Source: Halorubrum californiense DSM 19288 (GTDB lineage Archaea; Halobacteriota; Halobacteria; Halobacteriales; Haloferacaceae). Taken from it: a stretch of 35,098 nt of DNA. Where the stretch lies: positions 31,735-66,832 of the forward strand of contig NZ_AOJK01000010.1 of the NCBI RefSeq assembly GCF_000336875.1, read 5' to 3'. Shown one piece after another: positions 8,492 through 16,260 of the stretch. The notes under the pieces were generated by a model, which did not search any database, had not been told where the DNA came from, and saw only the letters and a program-made list of their open reading frames with translations. Position numbers and translations under genes: made by a program. Each line of letters starts with the position of its first letter. Within the stretch, counting starts at the first letter, position 1.

Positions 8492-9595
8492 TCAGTCGGA
8501 GCCGACCGCTCCCGTACCGCCCTCGGCCCGAGAGTCGCCACCGCGGTACCTGTCGGACAGCCCGAGCGCGAGCGAGCCGAGACCGAGCAGCAACACGAGG
8601 AGGTCCGCGAGCCCGCCGACCCACGGGAGGAACCCGATCAGGGCGACCGCGACGACGCCGAGGAGGAGGGAGAGCCACCGGTTCGGCGTGCCGAGCCGGT
8701 CGAGAACCCACGACCCGAGGGCGTACTGGCCGTAGACGTACCCGACCCAGAGCGCGACGACGTAGCCGACGAGTCCGACGAGCGCCAGCGGCAGTCCGAC
8801 GATCGTGATCGCCACGAAGGCGAGGGCGATCGGGGTGACGGCGAGGGCGAGGAAGCCGACGCCGCCGCTGACGAGCGGGTCGGTGCCGACGCGGTCCCCG
8901 ACCGTCCGAGAGAAGCGGGGGAACGCGAGCAGCAGGACGGCGCCCAGCGCGAGGTTGGCGGCGACGCCGTACGCGGTGCCGACCCACGAGGGAAGGAACG
9001 CCCCGCCGCCGCCGATCCCGGGTCCACCGTCGCCCCCGAGGCTCGGGTCCTCGACGACGCCGCCGGCGACCGACGCCTCCGGGCTCTCGGTGAACGTCTC
9101 GGCGTCGTATCGGAACTCGCCGTCGACGACCGCGTTGGGGCCGAGGGCGACCGAGTCGGCGGCCGCGCGGACGTCGCCGCCGACCGCGCCGTCGACGCGT
9201 ATCGAGCCCGCGCCGACGTCGATCGAGCCGTCGACCCGTCCGGTCTCCGTCAGTTCGAACGAGCCGGCGCCGACCTCGACGTCGCCGGCGACCGTCCCGT
9301 CGATGACGACGGTTCCGGCGGTAGATGCGAGGGTCCCGCCGACCCGGCCCGTCTCGGCGATCCGGATCGACCCGGCCGCGCCGGAGACGTCGCCCTCGAC
9401 GGTGCCGCGCACGACGATCGTCGCGGCCGCGGTCTCGACGCTGTCGACCGTCTCGCCCTCGGCGATGACGACGGATCCGGAGGGGCTCTGTATCGACTGG
9501 GCCGCCGCGACCCCCGTGGCGAGCGGCGAGAGGAGCGCCACCGCCGCGAGCAGGAGGGCGATTCGACGGCGCGTGCTGCTGTCTGTAGGGACCAT
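8492..9595 (-). CDS. Bactofilin-like polymer-forming protein fused to membrane domain
   Basis: 367 residues. A signal peptide (RRIALLLAAVALLSPLATG, ending near AAA-Q) is followed by a parallel beta-helix of about 130 residues. Its short repeats are of the form GTVxGDVxxxAGSIxIxxTGRVxG, as in bactofilin/polymer-forming proteins (PF04519 type). A Gly-rich linker (SLGGDGGPGIGGGGAF) leads to a C-terminal membrane region with about five or six helices from residue 195 to 345. The tail is charged. The arrangement places the beta-helix outside the membrane, unlike cytoplasmic bactofilins, and may form a surface scaffold. It begins 38 nt after the P450 stop on the same strand, so co-transcription is likely. 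An AAATAGAC sequence just upstream could be a separate weak promoter. Confidence 0.75.
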   Translation of the reverse strand: MVPTDSSTRRRIALLLAAVALLSPLATGVAAAQSIQSPSGSVVIAEGETVDSVETAAATIVVRGTVEGDVSGAAGSIRIAETGRVGGTLASTAGTVVIDGTVAGDVEVGAGSFELTETGRVDGSIDVGAGSIRVDGAVGGDVRAAADSVALGPNAVVDGEFRYDAETFTESPEASVAGGVVEDPSLGGDGGPGIGGGGAFLPSWVGTAYGVAANLALGAVLLLAFPRFSRTVGDRVGTDPLVSGGVGFLALAVTPIALAFVAITIVGLPLALVGLVGYVVALWVGYVYGQYALGSWVLDRLGTPNRWLSLLLGVVAVALIGFLPWVGGLADLLVLLLGLGSLALGLSDRYRGGDSRAEGGTGAVGSD

Positions 9596-9633
9596 ACGCG
9601 GAGTGTCTTCATCGACGCACATATGTCTATTTG

Positions 9634-11115
9634 TCAATTGGTGTCGGACGGCTCGGTCGTTCGGTCGGACTCGTCTCGCGTGCGAACGCGTACCCGGACC
9701 GGTCCGGCCGGCCGCGTGTTCGCGCTCGCCCGCACCGACAGGTCGGCCGTCACCGGCTCCAGCCACAGCCGCCGGAGCAGCGTCGCGGTCGCGAGCCGTA
9801 GCTCCTGTCTCGCAAAGCGCATCCCGATACAGTGGCGCGGCCCGCCGCCGAACGGGAAGTACGCGTACTCCGGGCGCTCGCCGACCGCCGGGCCGGCGGC
9901 GTCGTCGCCGTGAACGGTCTCGCCGGCGTCGGCCTCTCGGAGCCAGCGCTCGGGACGGTACGTCTCGGGGTCCTCCCACCAGCGCTCGTCGCGGTGGACC
10001 GTCCACGGGGAGAGCGTCAACACGACGCCCCCCGGCACGCGATGGCCCCCGAGCGTCACCGGCTCGGTCGGCTCGCGGAAGAAGGAGTGAACGGGCGGGT
10101 ACAGGCGGAGCGCCTCGTCGACGGCCGCGGTCAGCGCGGGACACTCCCGGAGGTCCGCGGGTTCGGGGTCGCCGCCCAGCGCCGCGACCTCGCGCCGGAC
10201 CCGCCGCTGGAACGCCGGGCGGTCGGCGAGACAGTAGAGCGTGTACGTGAGCCCGAGCGCGCTCGTCTCGTGGCCGGCGAACAGGAACGTCACCGCGTTG
10301 TCGACGAGCCGATCGTCGTCCATCGCACCCATGTCGGCGGCCGCGACGAGCGTCCCCAAGAGGTCGTCCGCGGCACCGGGGTTCGCCGGCGGGCCGGCCG
10401 CGCGGCGCTCCGCGACGAGGTCGCGGATCGTCGACCGAAGCGCCGTCAGTCGCCGGCGGTACCGGCGGTTCGCCGGAGTCGGCACCCACTCCGGGAGGAA
10501 CGAGGTCACCCTTCCCGTGTCGAACCGCTCGGTGACGCTGTCGGCGGCCGCGCGGACGGTCTCGCGCTCCCGTTCGACGTCGCCGCCGAGCAGGCTCTCG
10601 GCGAGGACGTCGAACGCGTACTGCGTCGCCGCGGCGTGGACGTCGACGACGTCGCCGTCGTCCCACGACGCCGCCGCGCGGCGCGCGTGGTCGACCATCG
10701 GGTCGCCGTACTCGGCCACCCGCTCGCGGAAGAACGCGGAGCGGATCGCCGTCCGCTGCTCCCGCCAGTCGTCCCCCTCGGCGAGGAACAGCCCGTCGCC
10801 GAGGAGCCCGCCGAGCCGGTCTCTGGGCATCGACCCCTTCTCGTACCGGTCGTGGTCGTCGACGAGGATCCGACGGATCGCCGCGGGGTCGGTGACGAGG
10901 TAGCTCTCCGTGCCGAACACGTCGTACCGGACGACGCCGCCGTGCGTCGCGGCGCGGCGCTCGTAGAAGGCGAGCGCGTCGCTCGCCAGCTCGTGAACGT
11001 TCCCGAGCAGGGGGAGCCCCCCGGGCGCCGGCGGTGGTGACGGCGGATCGGAGCCGTCGTCTGCGCGGCTGGTCGCCCGGTCGGCGTCGTCGGACCGAGT
11101 CGTCGTCTCTCCCAT
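9634..11115 (-). CDS. Cytochrome P450
   Basis: 493 residues with the full P450 signature set: I-helix oxygen-activation motif FLFAGHETSAL, K-helix ExxR in DEALRLYPP, the meander PERW, and the heme-ligand loop FPFGGGPRHCIG with C429. No N-terminal membrane anchor is seen, so it is probably soluble. Substrate is unknown; haloarchaeal P450s such as the CYP174 group (named from memory) are poorly characterised, with terpenoid, carotenoid or fatty-acid substrates possible. The ATG at 11115 follows an open frame beginning at 11154 (TTG or GTG). The Pro-rich segment PPSPPPAPGGLPLLGN starts the P450 fold. A membrane beta-helix protein lies downstream and an HTH-10 regulator diverges from it, suggesting local control. 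Confidence 0.9.
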   Translation of the reverse strand: MGETTTRSDDADRATSRADDGSDPPSPPPAPGGLPLLGNVHELASDALAFYERRAATHGGVVRYDVFGTESYLVTDPAAIRRILVDDHDRYEKGSMPRDRLGGLLGDGLFLAEGDDWREQRTAIRSAFFRERVAEYGDPMVDHARRAAASWDDGDVVDVHAAATQYAFDVLAESLLGGDVERERETVRAAADSVTERFDTGRVTSFLPEWVPTPANRRYRRRLTALRSTIRDLVAERRAAGPPANPGAADDLLGTLVAAADMGAMDDDRLVDNAVTFLFAGHETSALGLTYTLYCLADRPAFQRRVRREVAALGGDPEPADLRECPALTAAVDEALRLYPPVHSFFREPTEPVTLGGHRVPGGVVLTLSPWTVHRDERWWEDPETYRPERWLREADAGETVHGDDAAGPAVGERPEYAYFPFGGGPRHCIGMRFARQELRLATATLLRRLWLEPVTADLSVRASANTRPAGPVRVRVRTRDESDRTTEPSDTN

Positions 11116-11170
11116 ATGGATCGATCGGCGCCGCGACGGACTGAGCCTTGGCACGTACTCATCCGTCTAC

Positions 11171-11178
11171 TTTAAATA
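11171..11178 (+). promoter_or_regulatory. TATA box in P450/HTH-10 divergent promoter
   Basis: TTTAAATA lies 29-36 nt before the HTH-10 ATG at 11207. The 91-nt gap to the P450 ATG at 11115 holds the start regions of both divergent genes. For the P450 direction no clear box was found at the expected distance from its ATG; the symmetric TTTAAA core is 56 nt away. Confidence 0.5.
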
Positions 11179-11206
11179 GAAGTGTGCGGCACAGCCTGTG
11201 AGACCC

Positions 11207-11854
11207 ATGCGCTACGTCCACGTCGAGTTCGAGTTCCCGGCGGCGGTCCGGCACCCGATGCACGACTTCCTCGACGGCGACGACGGCCGGCGGAGCGAGC
11301 TGGTGACGTGGCGGCGGCTGCCCGACGGGACCCTCGCGACGCTGTTCCGGGTCGCGGCCCCGCGCGATCCCTATCTCGATCGACTGCGGGAGGTCGACGC
11401 CATCGAGCGGTTCGAGACGGCGCCGGGAGAGGCGCCGTTCTACCTCAAGGCGTACGAGCAGTTGGGCGGGCCGACGGAGCGCTTCCTCGACGCGTTCGTC
11501 GACACGGAGTTCCTCTCGGTCCCGCCCATCGTGTTCCGGCCGGCGGGCCGGCTGTCGTTCGGACTGATCGGGCCGCCGGACCAGCTGCGCGACGCGCTCG
11601 CGGCGGTGCCGGACCCGATAACCGTCGAGATCGATCGGATCGGATCGTACGGGAGCGGGCAGTGGCCGGTCGGAGTCCGGCTCACGGAACGCCAGCGGGA
11701 GGCGCTGCGGGCCGCGCACCGCGTCGGCTACTACGAGGTCCCGCGGACCGGGTCGGTGGACGACGTCGCTGCGGCGCTCGGCTGCTCGTCGTCGACCGCG
11801 GGCGCGCACCTCCGCAAGGCCGAGGCGGCGCTGGTCGACGCGTTCTTGGGGTGA
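11207..11854 (+). CDS. HTH-10 (bacterio-opsin activator-type) transcription regulator
   Basis: 215 residues. Residues 1-150 form a sensor-like region without recognised ligand motifs (MRYVHVEFEFP start, then LATLFRVAAPRDPYLDRL). Residues about 159-215 are the HTH-10/bacterio-opsin activator DNA-binding domain: LTERQREALRAAHRVGYYEV, then VDDVAAALGCSSSTAGAHLR for the recognition helix. Many haloarchaeal genomes encode several such regulators. It diverges from the P450 gene across 91 nt and could regulate it; this is inference from arrangement only. The ATG at 11207 is favoured over the in-frame GTG at 11198 by the TATA box. It ends 110 nt before the TRAM gene. Confidence 0.85.
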   Translation: MRYVHVEFEFPAAVRHPMHDFLDGDDGRRSELVTWRRLPDGTLATLFRVAAPRDPYLDRLREVDAIERFETAPGEAPFYLKAYEQLGGPTERFLDAFVDTEFLSVPPIVFRPAGRLSFGLIGPPDQLRDALAAVPDPITVEIDRIGSYGSGQWPVGVRLTERQREALRAAHRVGYYEVPRTGSVDDVAAALGCSSSTAGAHLRKAEAALVDAFLG

Positions 11855-11964
11855 CGGGCGGAGTCGCCGCGACTTCGATCGGCGCAACTCTGATCCGCCC
11901 GACGCCTGACTGTGTCGGCGGTACAACTATACTGGCTCGCGATCAGGTTCCGTTGGAGTCTACT

Positions 11965-12375
11965 ATGGAAATCTCCGAGAAGCTCCTCTGTCTGTTCAGC
12001 GCGGAAGTTCGTGAGACCGACGACGGCGAGTACGTCGTCGACGTGCCCAGCCGAGAGGTCGACGCCGGATCGCTGGAGCCGGGCGAGACGTACCGCGTCG
12101 CGCTCGTCGCCCGCGACGGGTCCACGGCGTCGGCGGACGACGCCGACGCCTCGCCCTCGCGGAGCGATGACGGGCCGCAGCCCCCGGTCGAGCCGGGCGA
12201 GATGCGGTACGTCGAGATCGAGGACCTCGGCAAGCAGGGCGACGGGATCGCCCGCGTCGAGCGCGGGTACGTGATCATCGTCCCCGACACCGAGGTCGGC
12301 GAGCGCGTGAAGATCGAAGTGACCGAAGTGAAGTCCAACTTCGCCGTCGGCGAAGTCGTCGAAGAGGCGGGGTAA
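11965..12375 (+). CDS. TRAM-domain RNA-binding protein
   Basis: 136 residues. An N-terminal segment of about 50 residues (MEISEKLLCLFSAEVRETDD) precedes an acidic Ser/Asp linker. A TRAM beta-barrel at 80-134 follows: MRYVEIEDLGKQGDGIARVE and VIIVPDTEVGERVKIEV. TRAM domains bind RNA and occur alone in archaea as putative RNA chaperones, or on tRNA-modifying enzymes. Here the protein is standalone. CTATACT at about 11928-11934 is 31-37 nt upstream of the ATG and is the likely TATA box. The next gene is on the other strand and ends 90 nt downstream. Confidence 0.85.
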   Translation: MEISEKLLCLFSAEVRETDDGEYVVDVPSREVDAGSLEPGETYRVALVARDGSTASADDADASPSRSDDGPQPPVEPGEMRYVEIEDLGKQGDGIARVERGYVIIVPDTEVGERVKIEVTEVKSNFAVGEVVEEAG

Positions 12376-12431
12376 GCGGCGGCGCGGGACGGCGGCCTTT
12401 TCGTCCGACGGGGCAGGTCGTGGAGCGGCGG

Positions 12432-12472
12432 CGCGCCGCTCACTCCTGCGGGACGTCGCGCCGCTCACTCCT
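12432..12472 (+). repeat. Short direct repeat at the methyltransferase 3' end
   Basis: CGCGCCGCTCACTCCT occurs at 12432-12447 and again at 12457-12472. The second copy covers the methyltransferase stop codon and its last codons; the first lies outside the gene. This suggests a small local duplication of the gene end. Confidence 0.85.
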
Positions 12473-13202
12473 CGTCCGACACCCGGGCGTCCCAGTACGA
12501 CACCGAGGCGACGTAGTCGCCGGGGATCGTGTCGCCCGCGAGTTCGTCGAGGAACCGGAACGGCTTCGCGACGGCGCCCGGGAGTTCGCGGTAGAAGCCG
12601 TACGGCAACACGAAGTCGTGCTCCTCGTTCGCGAGCGTGAGTCCCGCCTCGCCGAGCATGGCGGCGACCTGCCGCTCCGAGTAGAGCCGCGACCCCATCG
12701 GGAGCAGCCAGGTGTACAGCGTCCGGAGGCTGCGGCTGTTGAACGTGTCGAAGAACACCTGATCGCGGCTGACCCGGCGAAGTTCCTTCGCGAACGGGAC
12801 CGGGTCGTCCATCAGGTGGAAGAAGCGCATCGCGACGACCGTGTCGAAGTGGTCGTCCGGGAACGGGAGCCGCGAGGCGTCGCCGCGGAGGAACTCGACC
12901 GCGTCGGCGTGACCGGCGGCGGCGACCTTCTCGCGGGCCTGTTCAAGCATCTCGCGGGAGACGTCGAGCCCGACGACGTCCGCGCCCTGATCGGCGAGCA
13001 TCGTCGTGAACCGCCCGGTGCCGCAGGCGACCTCCAGCACTCGGTGGCCCGGGTCGATCGGGCCCAACGCGGCGAGGACGGCCTCCTTCTCCCGGCGGTC
13101 GATGAGCTGTCCGCCGCCGGAGAAGCGGACGTCGTCGTACTCCTCGGCGACCTCGTCGGCCTGGTACCAGTCCTGTCCCTTCACGTTGTCCGTGATGGAC
13201 AC
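12465..13202 (-). CDS. Class I SAM-dependent methyltransferase
   Basis: 245 residues with a Rossmann methyltransferase fold. Motif I is VLEVACGTGRF (55-65), the acidic end of strand 2 is VVGLDVSREML, motif II-like is LPFPDDHFDTVVAMRFFHLMDD, and a later segment has FFDTFNSRSLRTLYTWLLPMG. This pattern fits the UbiE/Methyltransf_11 group. Substrate is not evident; the long C-terminal region with GEAGLTLANEEHDFVLPYGFYR suggests small molecules rather than nucleic acids. The start is GTG at 13202, giving MSITDNVKGQDWYQADEVAEEYD. A weak GGTTTTG promoter-like tract lies about 12-20 nt upstream. It converges with the TRAM gene and has its own duplicated 3' end. Confidence 0.8.
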   Translation of the reverse strand: MSITDNVKGQDWYQADEVAEEYDDVRFSGGGQLIDRREKEAVLAALGPIDPGHRVLEVACGTGRFTTMLADQGADVVGLDVSREMLEQAREKVAAAGHADAVEFLRGDASRLPFPDDHFDTVVAMRFFHLMDDPVPFAKELRRVSRDQVFFDTFNSRSLRTLYTWLLPMGSRLYSERQVAAMLGEAGLTLANEEHDFVLPYGFYRELPGAVAKPFRFLDELAGDTIPGDYVASVSYWDARVSDEE

Positions 13203-13245
13203 CGGACCGACAAAACCGTACTGGATGCGGTCGGGCGGCGACCCC

Positions 13246-13301
13246 CGATCCGGGCGGTCCGGAGCGTCCAGCAGCGACCTCGATCCGGGCGGTCCGGAGC
13301 G
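13246..13301 (+). repeat. 21-bp direct repeat, 35-bp period
   Basis: A 21-bp GC-rich sequence (CGATCCGGGCGGTCCGGAGC plus one base) occurs at 13246-13266 and 13281-13301. It lies in the gap between two minus-strand genes and probably arose by slippage. No function is evident. Confidence 0.8.
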
Positions 13302-13320
13302 GTCCGGCGGTGCTCCTCGC

Positions 13321-13758
13321 TCACCCGCTCGTGGCGACGTTCTCGGCCGGAATCCTGACGATCACGCGCGCGTCCTCCTCCTCGTCGTGGTGCGGGTACT
13401 CGTCGACGCCGAAGTACCGGCGGGCGAGTTCGTCGATGTGTTCGCGCGCGCCCTCCTCGGTGAGTTCGGCCTCGCCACGGACGGAGACGTACCGGTACGG
13501 GTCGTCGGGGTCGAGCACGCTGACCCCGACCTTCGGGTTCTCGCGGACGTTCCGTTCCTTGCGTCGCCCGCGGGCAGTGTTCACGAGGACGTACTCGCGG
13601 TCCTCGTGGTCAACCCACACCGGCGTGACGTGGGGGAGCCCGTCCGGCCCGACGGTCGCGAAGTGGGCGTACGATTCGGCCTCGAAGATGTCGACGTGGG
13701 ACTCGAGATCACGCGGCGCGGTAGGGCCCCGCGTCGGAAAACCTGCCTGATAGATCAC
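13321..13758 (-). CDS. Pyridoxamine 5'-phosphate oxidase-family (PPOX) protein
   Basis: About 145 residues with the split-barrel flavin/F420-binding fold. Visible family segments are SYAHFATVGPDGLPHVTPVW, VLVNTARGRRKERNVRENPK and VGVSVLDPDDPYRYVSVRGE. These match small haloarchaeal PPOX/nitroreductase-like proteins that bind FMN, F420 or heme; the cofactor cannot be told from sequence. The C-terminal half has HIDELARRYFGVDEYPHHDEEED, then an Ile/Val-rich strand. The start is uncertain: the frame opens at a GTG at 13791, and GTG 13758 or TTG 13761 fit better because the AT-rich TATA region at 13793-13800 would place the transcription start just before them. Confidence 0.75.
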   Translation of the reverse strand: MIYQAGFPTRGPTAPRDLESHVDIFEAESYAHFATVGPDGLPHVTPVWVDHEDREYVLVNTARGRRKERNVRENPKVGVSVLDPDDPYRYVSVRGEAELTEEGAREHIDELARRYFGVDEYPHHDEEEDARVIVRIPAENVATSG

Positions 13759-13778
13759 CAATGACGGCCGGGAGAAGA

Positions 13779-13804
13779 GTGATATTAACACATTATATTA
13801 TCAC
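13779..13804. promoter_or_regulatory. Inverted repeat over the PPOX/winged-helix divergent promoter
   Basis: GTGATA (13779-13784) and TATCAC (13799-13804) form perfect 6-bp arms around 14 bp of AT-rich DNA (TTAACACATTATAT). This contains the presumed TATA sequence of the PPOX gene. A dimeric regulator bound here would block or modulate that promoter. The adjacent winged-helix protein at 13864 is an obvious candidate, but this is inference. Confidence 0.45.
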
Positions 13805-13863
13805 AGGCAGATTCCCCTATATGTAGCCAACCTTTACTACTACCCACGGGGTTCGTGTGAGAC

Positions 13864-14136
13864 ATGAGTACCAGTCCCGCGGAGACCGCTGACCAAGACC
13901 GCCTGTCGGAGTCCGAGTACCGCGACCGCCTGCGCGAGCTTCCCCCGAGCGCAAAGCTCGTCGCGAAGGTACTGGAGGGGGACGCCCCCCTCTCGCAGGG
14001 CGGTCTCGCCGAGGAGTCGCTGCTGCCCGACCGCCCCGTCCGCTACGCGCTCAACCGCCTCGAGGAGGAGGGCCTCGTCGACTCGCGGTACAGCTTCAAG
14101 GACGCGCGCAAGCAGGTGTACTACCTGACGACCTGA
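13864..14136 (+). CDS. Small winged helix-turn-helix transcription regulator
   Basis: 90 residues forming a single winged-helix domain: LPPSAKLVAKVLEGDAPLSQ, then GLAEESLLPDRPVRYALNRL for the recognition helix, and EEEGLVDSRYSFKDARKQVY for the wing. It resembles the small MarR-like/wHTH regulators found across haloarchaea. No ligand-binding or metal-binding domain is present. It diverges from the PPOX gene with an AT-rich 105-nt gap between them that includes the inverted repeat at 13779-13804, so autoregulation and joint control are plausible. TTTACT at 13832-13837 lies 27-32 nt upstream of the ATG and would serve a leaderless mRNA. Confidence 0.8.
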   Translation: MSTSPAETADQDRLSESEYRDRLRELPPSAKLVAKVLEGDAPLSQGGLAEESLLPDRPVRYALNRLEEEGLVDSRYSFKDARKQVYYLTT

Positions 14137-14210
14137 ACGGTTCCGGAACCGTCGTCCCCCGCCGAGGCCGATTCTGCGGTGGGCGGGCCGGTCAATTACA
14201 CACACAGTCC

Positions 14211-14216
14211 TTTTTA
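14211..14216 (+). promoter_or_regulatory. TATA box of the glycosyltransferase gene
   Basis: TTTTTA lies 26-31 nt before the ATG at 14242, the expected distance for a leaderless transcript. Confidence 0.5.
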
Positions 14217-14241
14217 CCTCCACGCCCCGAAAGCCGTTCGT

Positions 14242-15297
14242 ATGGATCTCTCGGTCGTCGTCCCGACGCTCAACGGTCGGGATCGGTTGGCCGCCTGCCT
14301 CGACGCGCTGGCGGCCAACGCACCCGACGCCGAGGTGATCGTGGTCAACGGCCCCTCGGCCGACGGCACGACCGGCATGGTTCGTGACCGCGACGACGTC
14401 GACGTGTTGGTCGAGATCTCCGACCGCACGGTGAACGTCGCCCGCAACGCCGGCATCGAGGTGGCGACGGGCGACGCGGTTGCGCTCGTCGATTACGACA
14501 ACCGGATCGAGCCGGGGTGGCGCGACGCGGTCGCGGACGGCCTCGACGCGGCGCCCGTGGTCTCGGGGCCGGTGACGCCAATCCCGCCGAGCGCGGCGGC
14601 CGACGGCGATCCGCCCGAAGGCGACGGCGACCGCGCCGTCGACGGCGCGACCGAACCCGAGCGCGATCCGACCGAACCCGAGCGCAACCGGATCGCGGGC
14701 AGGGACGTCACCTACTTCGAGGGCGGCAACGTCGCGTTCCGACGCGAGGCCGTACGCGACCTCGACGGCTTCGACGAGTACCTCCGGGTCGGCGGCGCGC
14801 GCGACGCCGCCCACCGGCTCGCGCGCATGGACCGCGAGGTGGCGTGGCGGCCGGCGATGGCCGTGCGGAAGGAACTCCCGACCCCGACCGCCGCGGACGG
14901 CGGACGCAGCGCGAGCGAGTGGGGCTGGAAGTACCGGGCGCTCGCCTATCGGCTGCTGAAGAACTACGGGGTGCGGCCGACCGTCCTCCTCCGGACGGGG
15001 TCGCACGCCCTCGGGGACGCCGTCGCCGCGGCGAAGGACGTGGTCCGCGGGGAGTCGACGCCGTCGCGGTGGGCCGCGACGGGCCGAGACGTCGTGGTTG
15101 GACTCACCGGCGGGACCTCCGACGGCGTCGTCGCGCGCCGGCGCGACCGGAGCCCCGCCCGGAACCCGAACGGCATCTCGACGCGCGCGGACCGCGCCGT
15201 CGCGAAGTACGACCGGCGGGCCGGAGCGGACGCCGGCGAAGCGGGCGACGCCGGAGCGGGCGACGGCGAGCGAACCGCAGTCGACGACGCTCGGTGA
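14242..15297 (+). CDS. Family 2 glycosyltransferase
   Basis: 351 residues. The N-terminal GT-A nucleotide-sugar-binding fold begins MDLSVVVPTLNGRDRLAACL and carries VIVVNGPSADGTTGMV. The metal-binding acidic motif is likely VDYDNRIEPGW. GGNVAFRREAVRDLDGFDEY is the acceptor-side motif typical of family 2. There are no membrane segments; it would act on the cytoplasmic face, for example in S-layer or lipid glycosylation. Residues about 113-155 are an Asp/Glu/Pro-rich insertion with EPERDPTEPERNR, and the tail is Ala/Gly/Asp-rich. Substrate is unknown, and hisF downstream (46 nt) is functionally unrelated. The start follows a TATA box at 14211. Confidence 0.8.
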   Translation: MDLSVVVPTLNGRDRLAACLDALAANAPDAEVIVVNGPSADGTTGMVRDRDDVDVLVEISDRTVNVARNAGIEVATGDAVALVDYDNRIEPGWRDAVADGLDAAPVVSGPVTPIPPSAAADGDPPEGDGDRAVDGATEPERDPTEPERNRIAGRDVTYFEGGNVAFRREAVRDLDGFDEYLRVGGARDAAHRLARMDREVAWRPAMAVRKELPTPTAADGGRSASEWGWKYRALAYRLLKNYGVRPTVLLRTGSHALGDAVAAAKDVVRGESTPSRWAATGRDVVVGLTGGTSDGVVARRRDRSPARNPNGISTRADRAVAKYDRRAGADAGEAGDAGAGDGERTAVDDAR

Positions 15298-15307
15298 GCC
15301 CCGCGCC

Positions 15308-15313
15308 TTTTAA
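15308..15313 (+). promoter_or_regulatory. TATA box of hisF
   Basis: TTTTAA lies 31-36 nt before the hisF ATG and gives it its own promoter, separate from the glycosyltransferase gene. Confidence 0.5.
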
Positions 15314-15343
15314 CCGAGGGCGCGGCGTACGCTCCGCCAACGA

Positions 15344-16162
15344 ATGGGACTCACGAAGCGCATCATCCCCTGTATCGACGTCGACCTCGACGACGAGGGT
15401 GACGCCGCAGTGTACACCGGCGTCAACTTCGAGAACTTGGAGTACACGGGCGACCCCGTCGAACTCGCGAAGAAGTACAACGAGGCGGGGGCGGACGAGT
15501 TCGTCTTCCTCGACATCACCGCCAGCGCCGACGGCCGCGAGACGATGCTCGACGTGGTCAACCGAGTCGCCGACGAGTGTTTCATCCCGCTGACGGTCGG
15601 CGGCGGCATCCGCACGAAGGCCGACATCAAGGAGACGCTCCGGGCCGGCGCGGACAAGGTGTCGATCACGACCGGCGCCCTCGAACGGCCCGAACTCATC
15701 GAGGAGGGCGCGGCCGCGTTCGGCAGTCAGTGCATCGTCATCTCCATCGACGCGCGGCGCCGGTACGACGACGCGGGCGACCACTTCTACGAGGACGAGG
15801 ACGGCGAGACGGTGTGGTTCGAGTGTACGAAGAAGGGCGGCCGCGAGGGCACCGGTATCGACGCCGTCTCGTGGGCGACGGAGGCCGAGGAGCGCGGCGC
15901 GGGCGAGCTGTTCGTCAACTCCATCGACAAGGACGGGACGAAGGACGGCTACGACATTCCCCTGATGAAGGCGGTCGGCGAGGCGGTGTCGACCCCCCTC
16001 ATCGCCTCCTCGGGCTGTGGCGGTCCCGAGCATATGTACGACGTGTTCACCGAAGCGAACGCCGACGCCGGCCTCGCGGCCTCCATCTTCCACTTCGGCG
16101 ACTACTCCATCGAGGAGACGAAGGCGTTCCTCGACGAACGCGGCGTCCCGGTGCGGCGCTGA
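15344..16162 (+). CDS. hisF: Imidazole glycerol phosphate synthase cyclase subunit HisF
   Basis: 272-residue (beta/alpha)8 barrel. It uses ammonia from HisH to convert the N'-phosphoribulosyl formimino intermediate (PRFAR) into imidazole glycerol phosphate and AICAR, in histidine synthesis and feeding purines. Catalytic aspartates are D12 in RIIPCIDVD and D136 in [11 protein letters not shown]. Phosphate-binding loops are [11 protein letters not shown] and [13 protein letters not shown]. Length is slightly above the usual 250-255 because of a loop containing [20 protein letters not shown], an acidic insertion common in haloarchaeal enzymes. HisH is not in the window. It has its own promoter. 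A T-rich TTTGTATTTTT tract at about 16199-16209 could end its transcript. Confidence 0.95.
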   Translation: MGLTKRIIPCIDVDLDDEGDAAVYTGVNFENLEYTGDPVELAKKYNEAGADEFVFLDITASADGRETMLDVVNRVADECFIPLTVGGGIRTKADIKETLRAGADKVSITTGALERPELIEEGAAAFGSQCIVISIDARRRYDDAGDHFYEDEDGETVWFECTKKGGREGTGIDAVSWATEAEERGAGELFVNSIDKDGTKDGYDIPLMKAVGEAVSTPLIASSGCGGPEHMYDVFTEANADAGLAASIFHFGDYSIEETKAFLDERGVPVRR

Positions 16163-16260
16163 ACGCGGCGTCTCGGTTCGACGTTAACTACCGCTGTAGT
16201 TTGTATTTTTCCGCGTTCGAAACCAACAGTTATTATCCGACGCAGCGCGAATCGCGACGT

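Noticed and set aside
9622-9630. Upstream ATG for the bactofilin-like gene (MCVDEDTPRM...)
   Set aside because: It would add residues before a clean signal peptide that starts at the ATG at 9595; the extension is hydrophilic and acidic and would spoil it.
7619-9913. Very long open frame on the plus strand opposite the aldolase and membrane-protein genes
   Set aside because: It mirrors genes with clear families on the minus strand; its translation is Arg/Asp/Gly low-complexity with no domain. GC-rich DNA leaves such shadow frames open.
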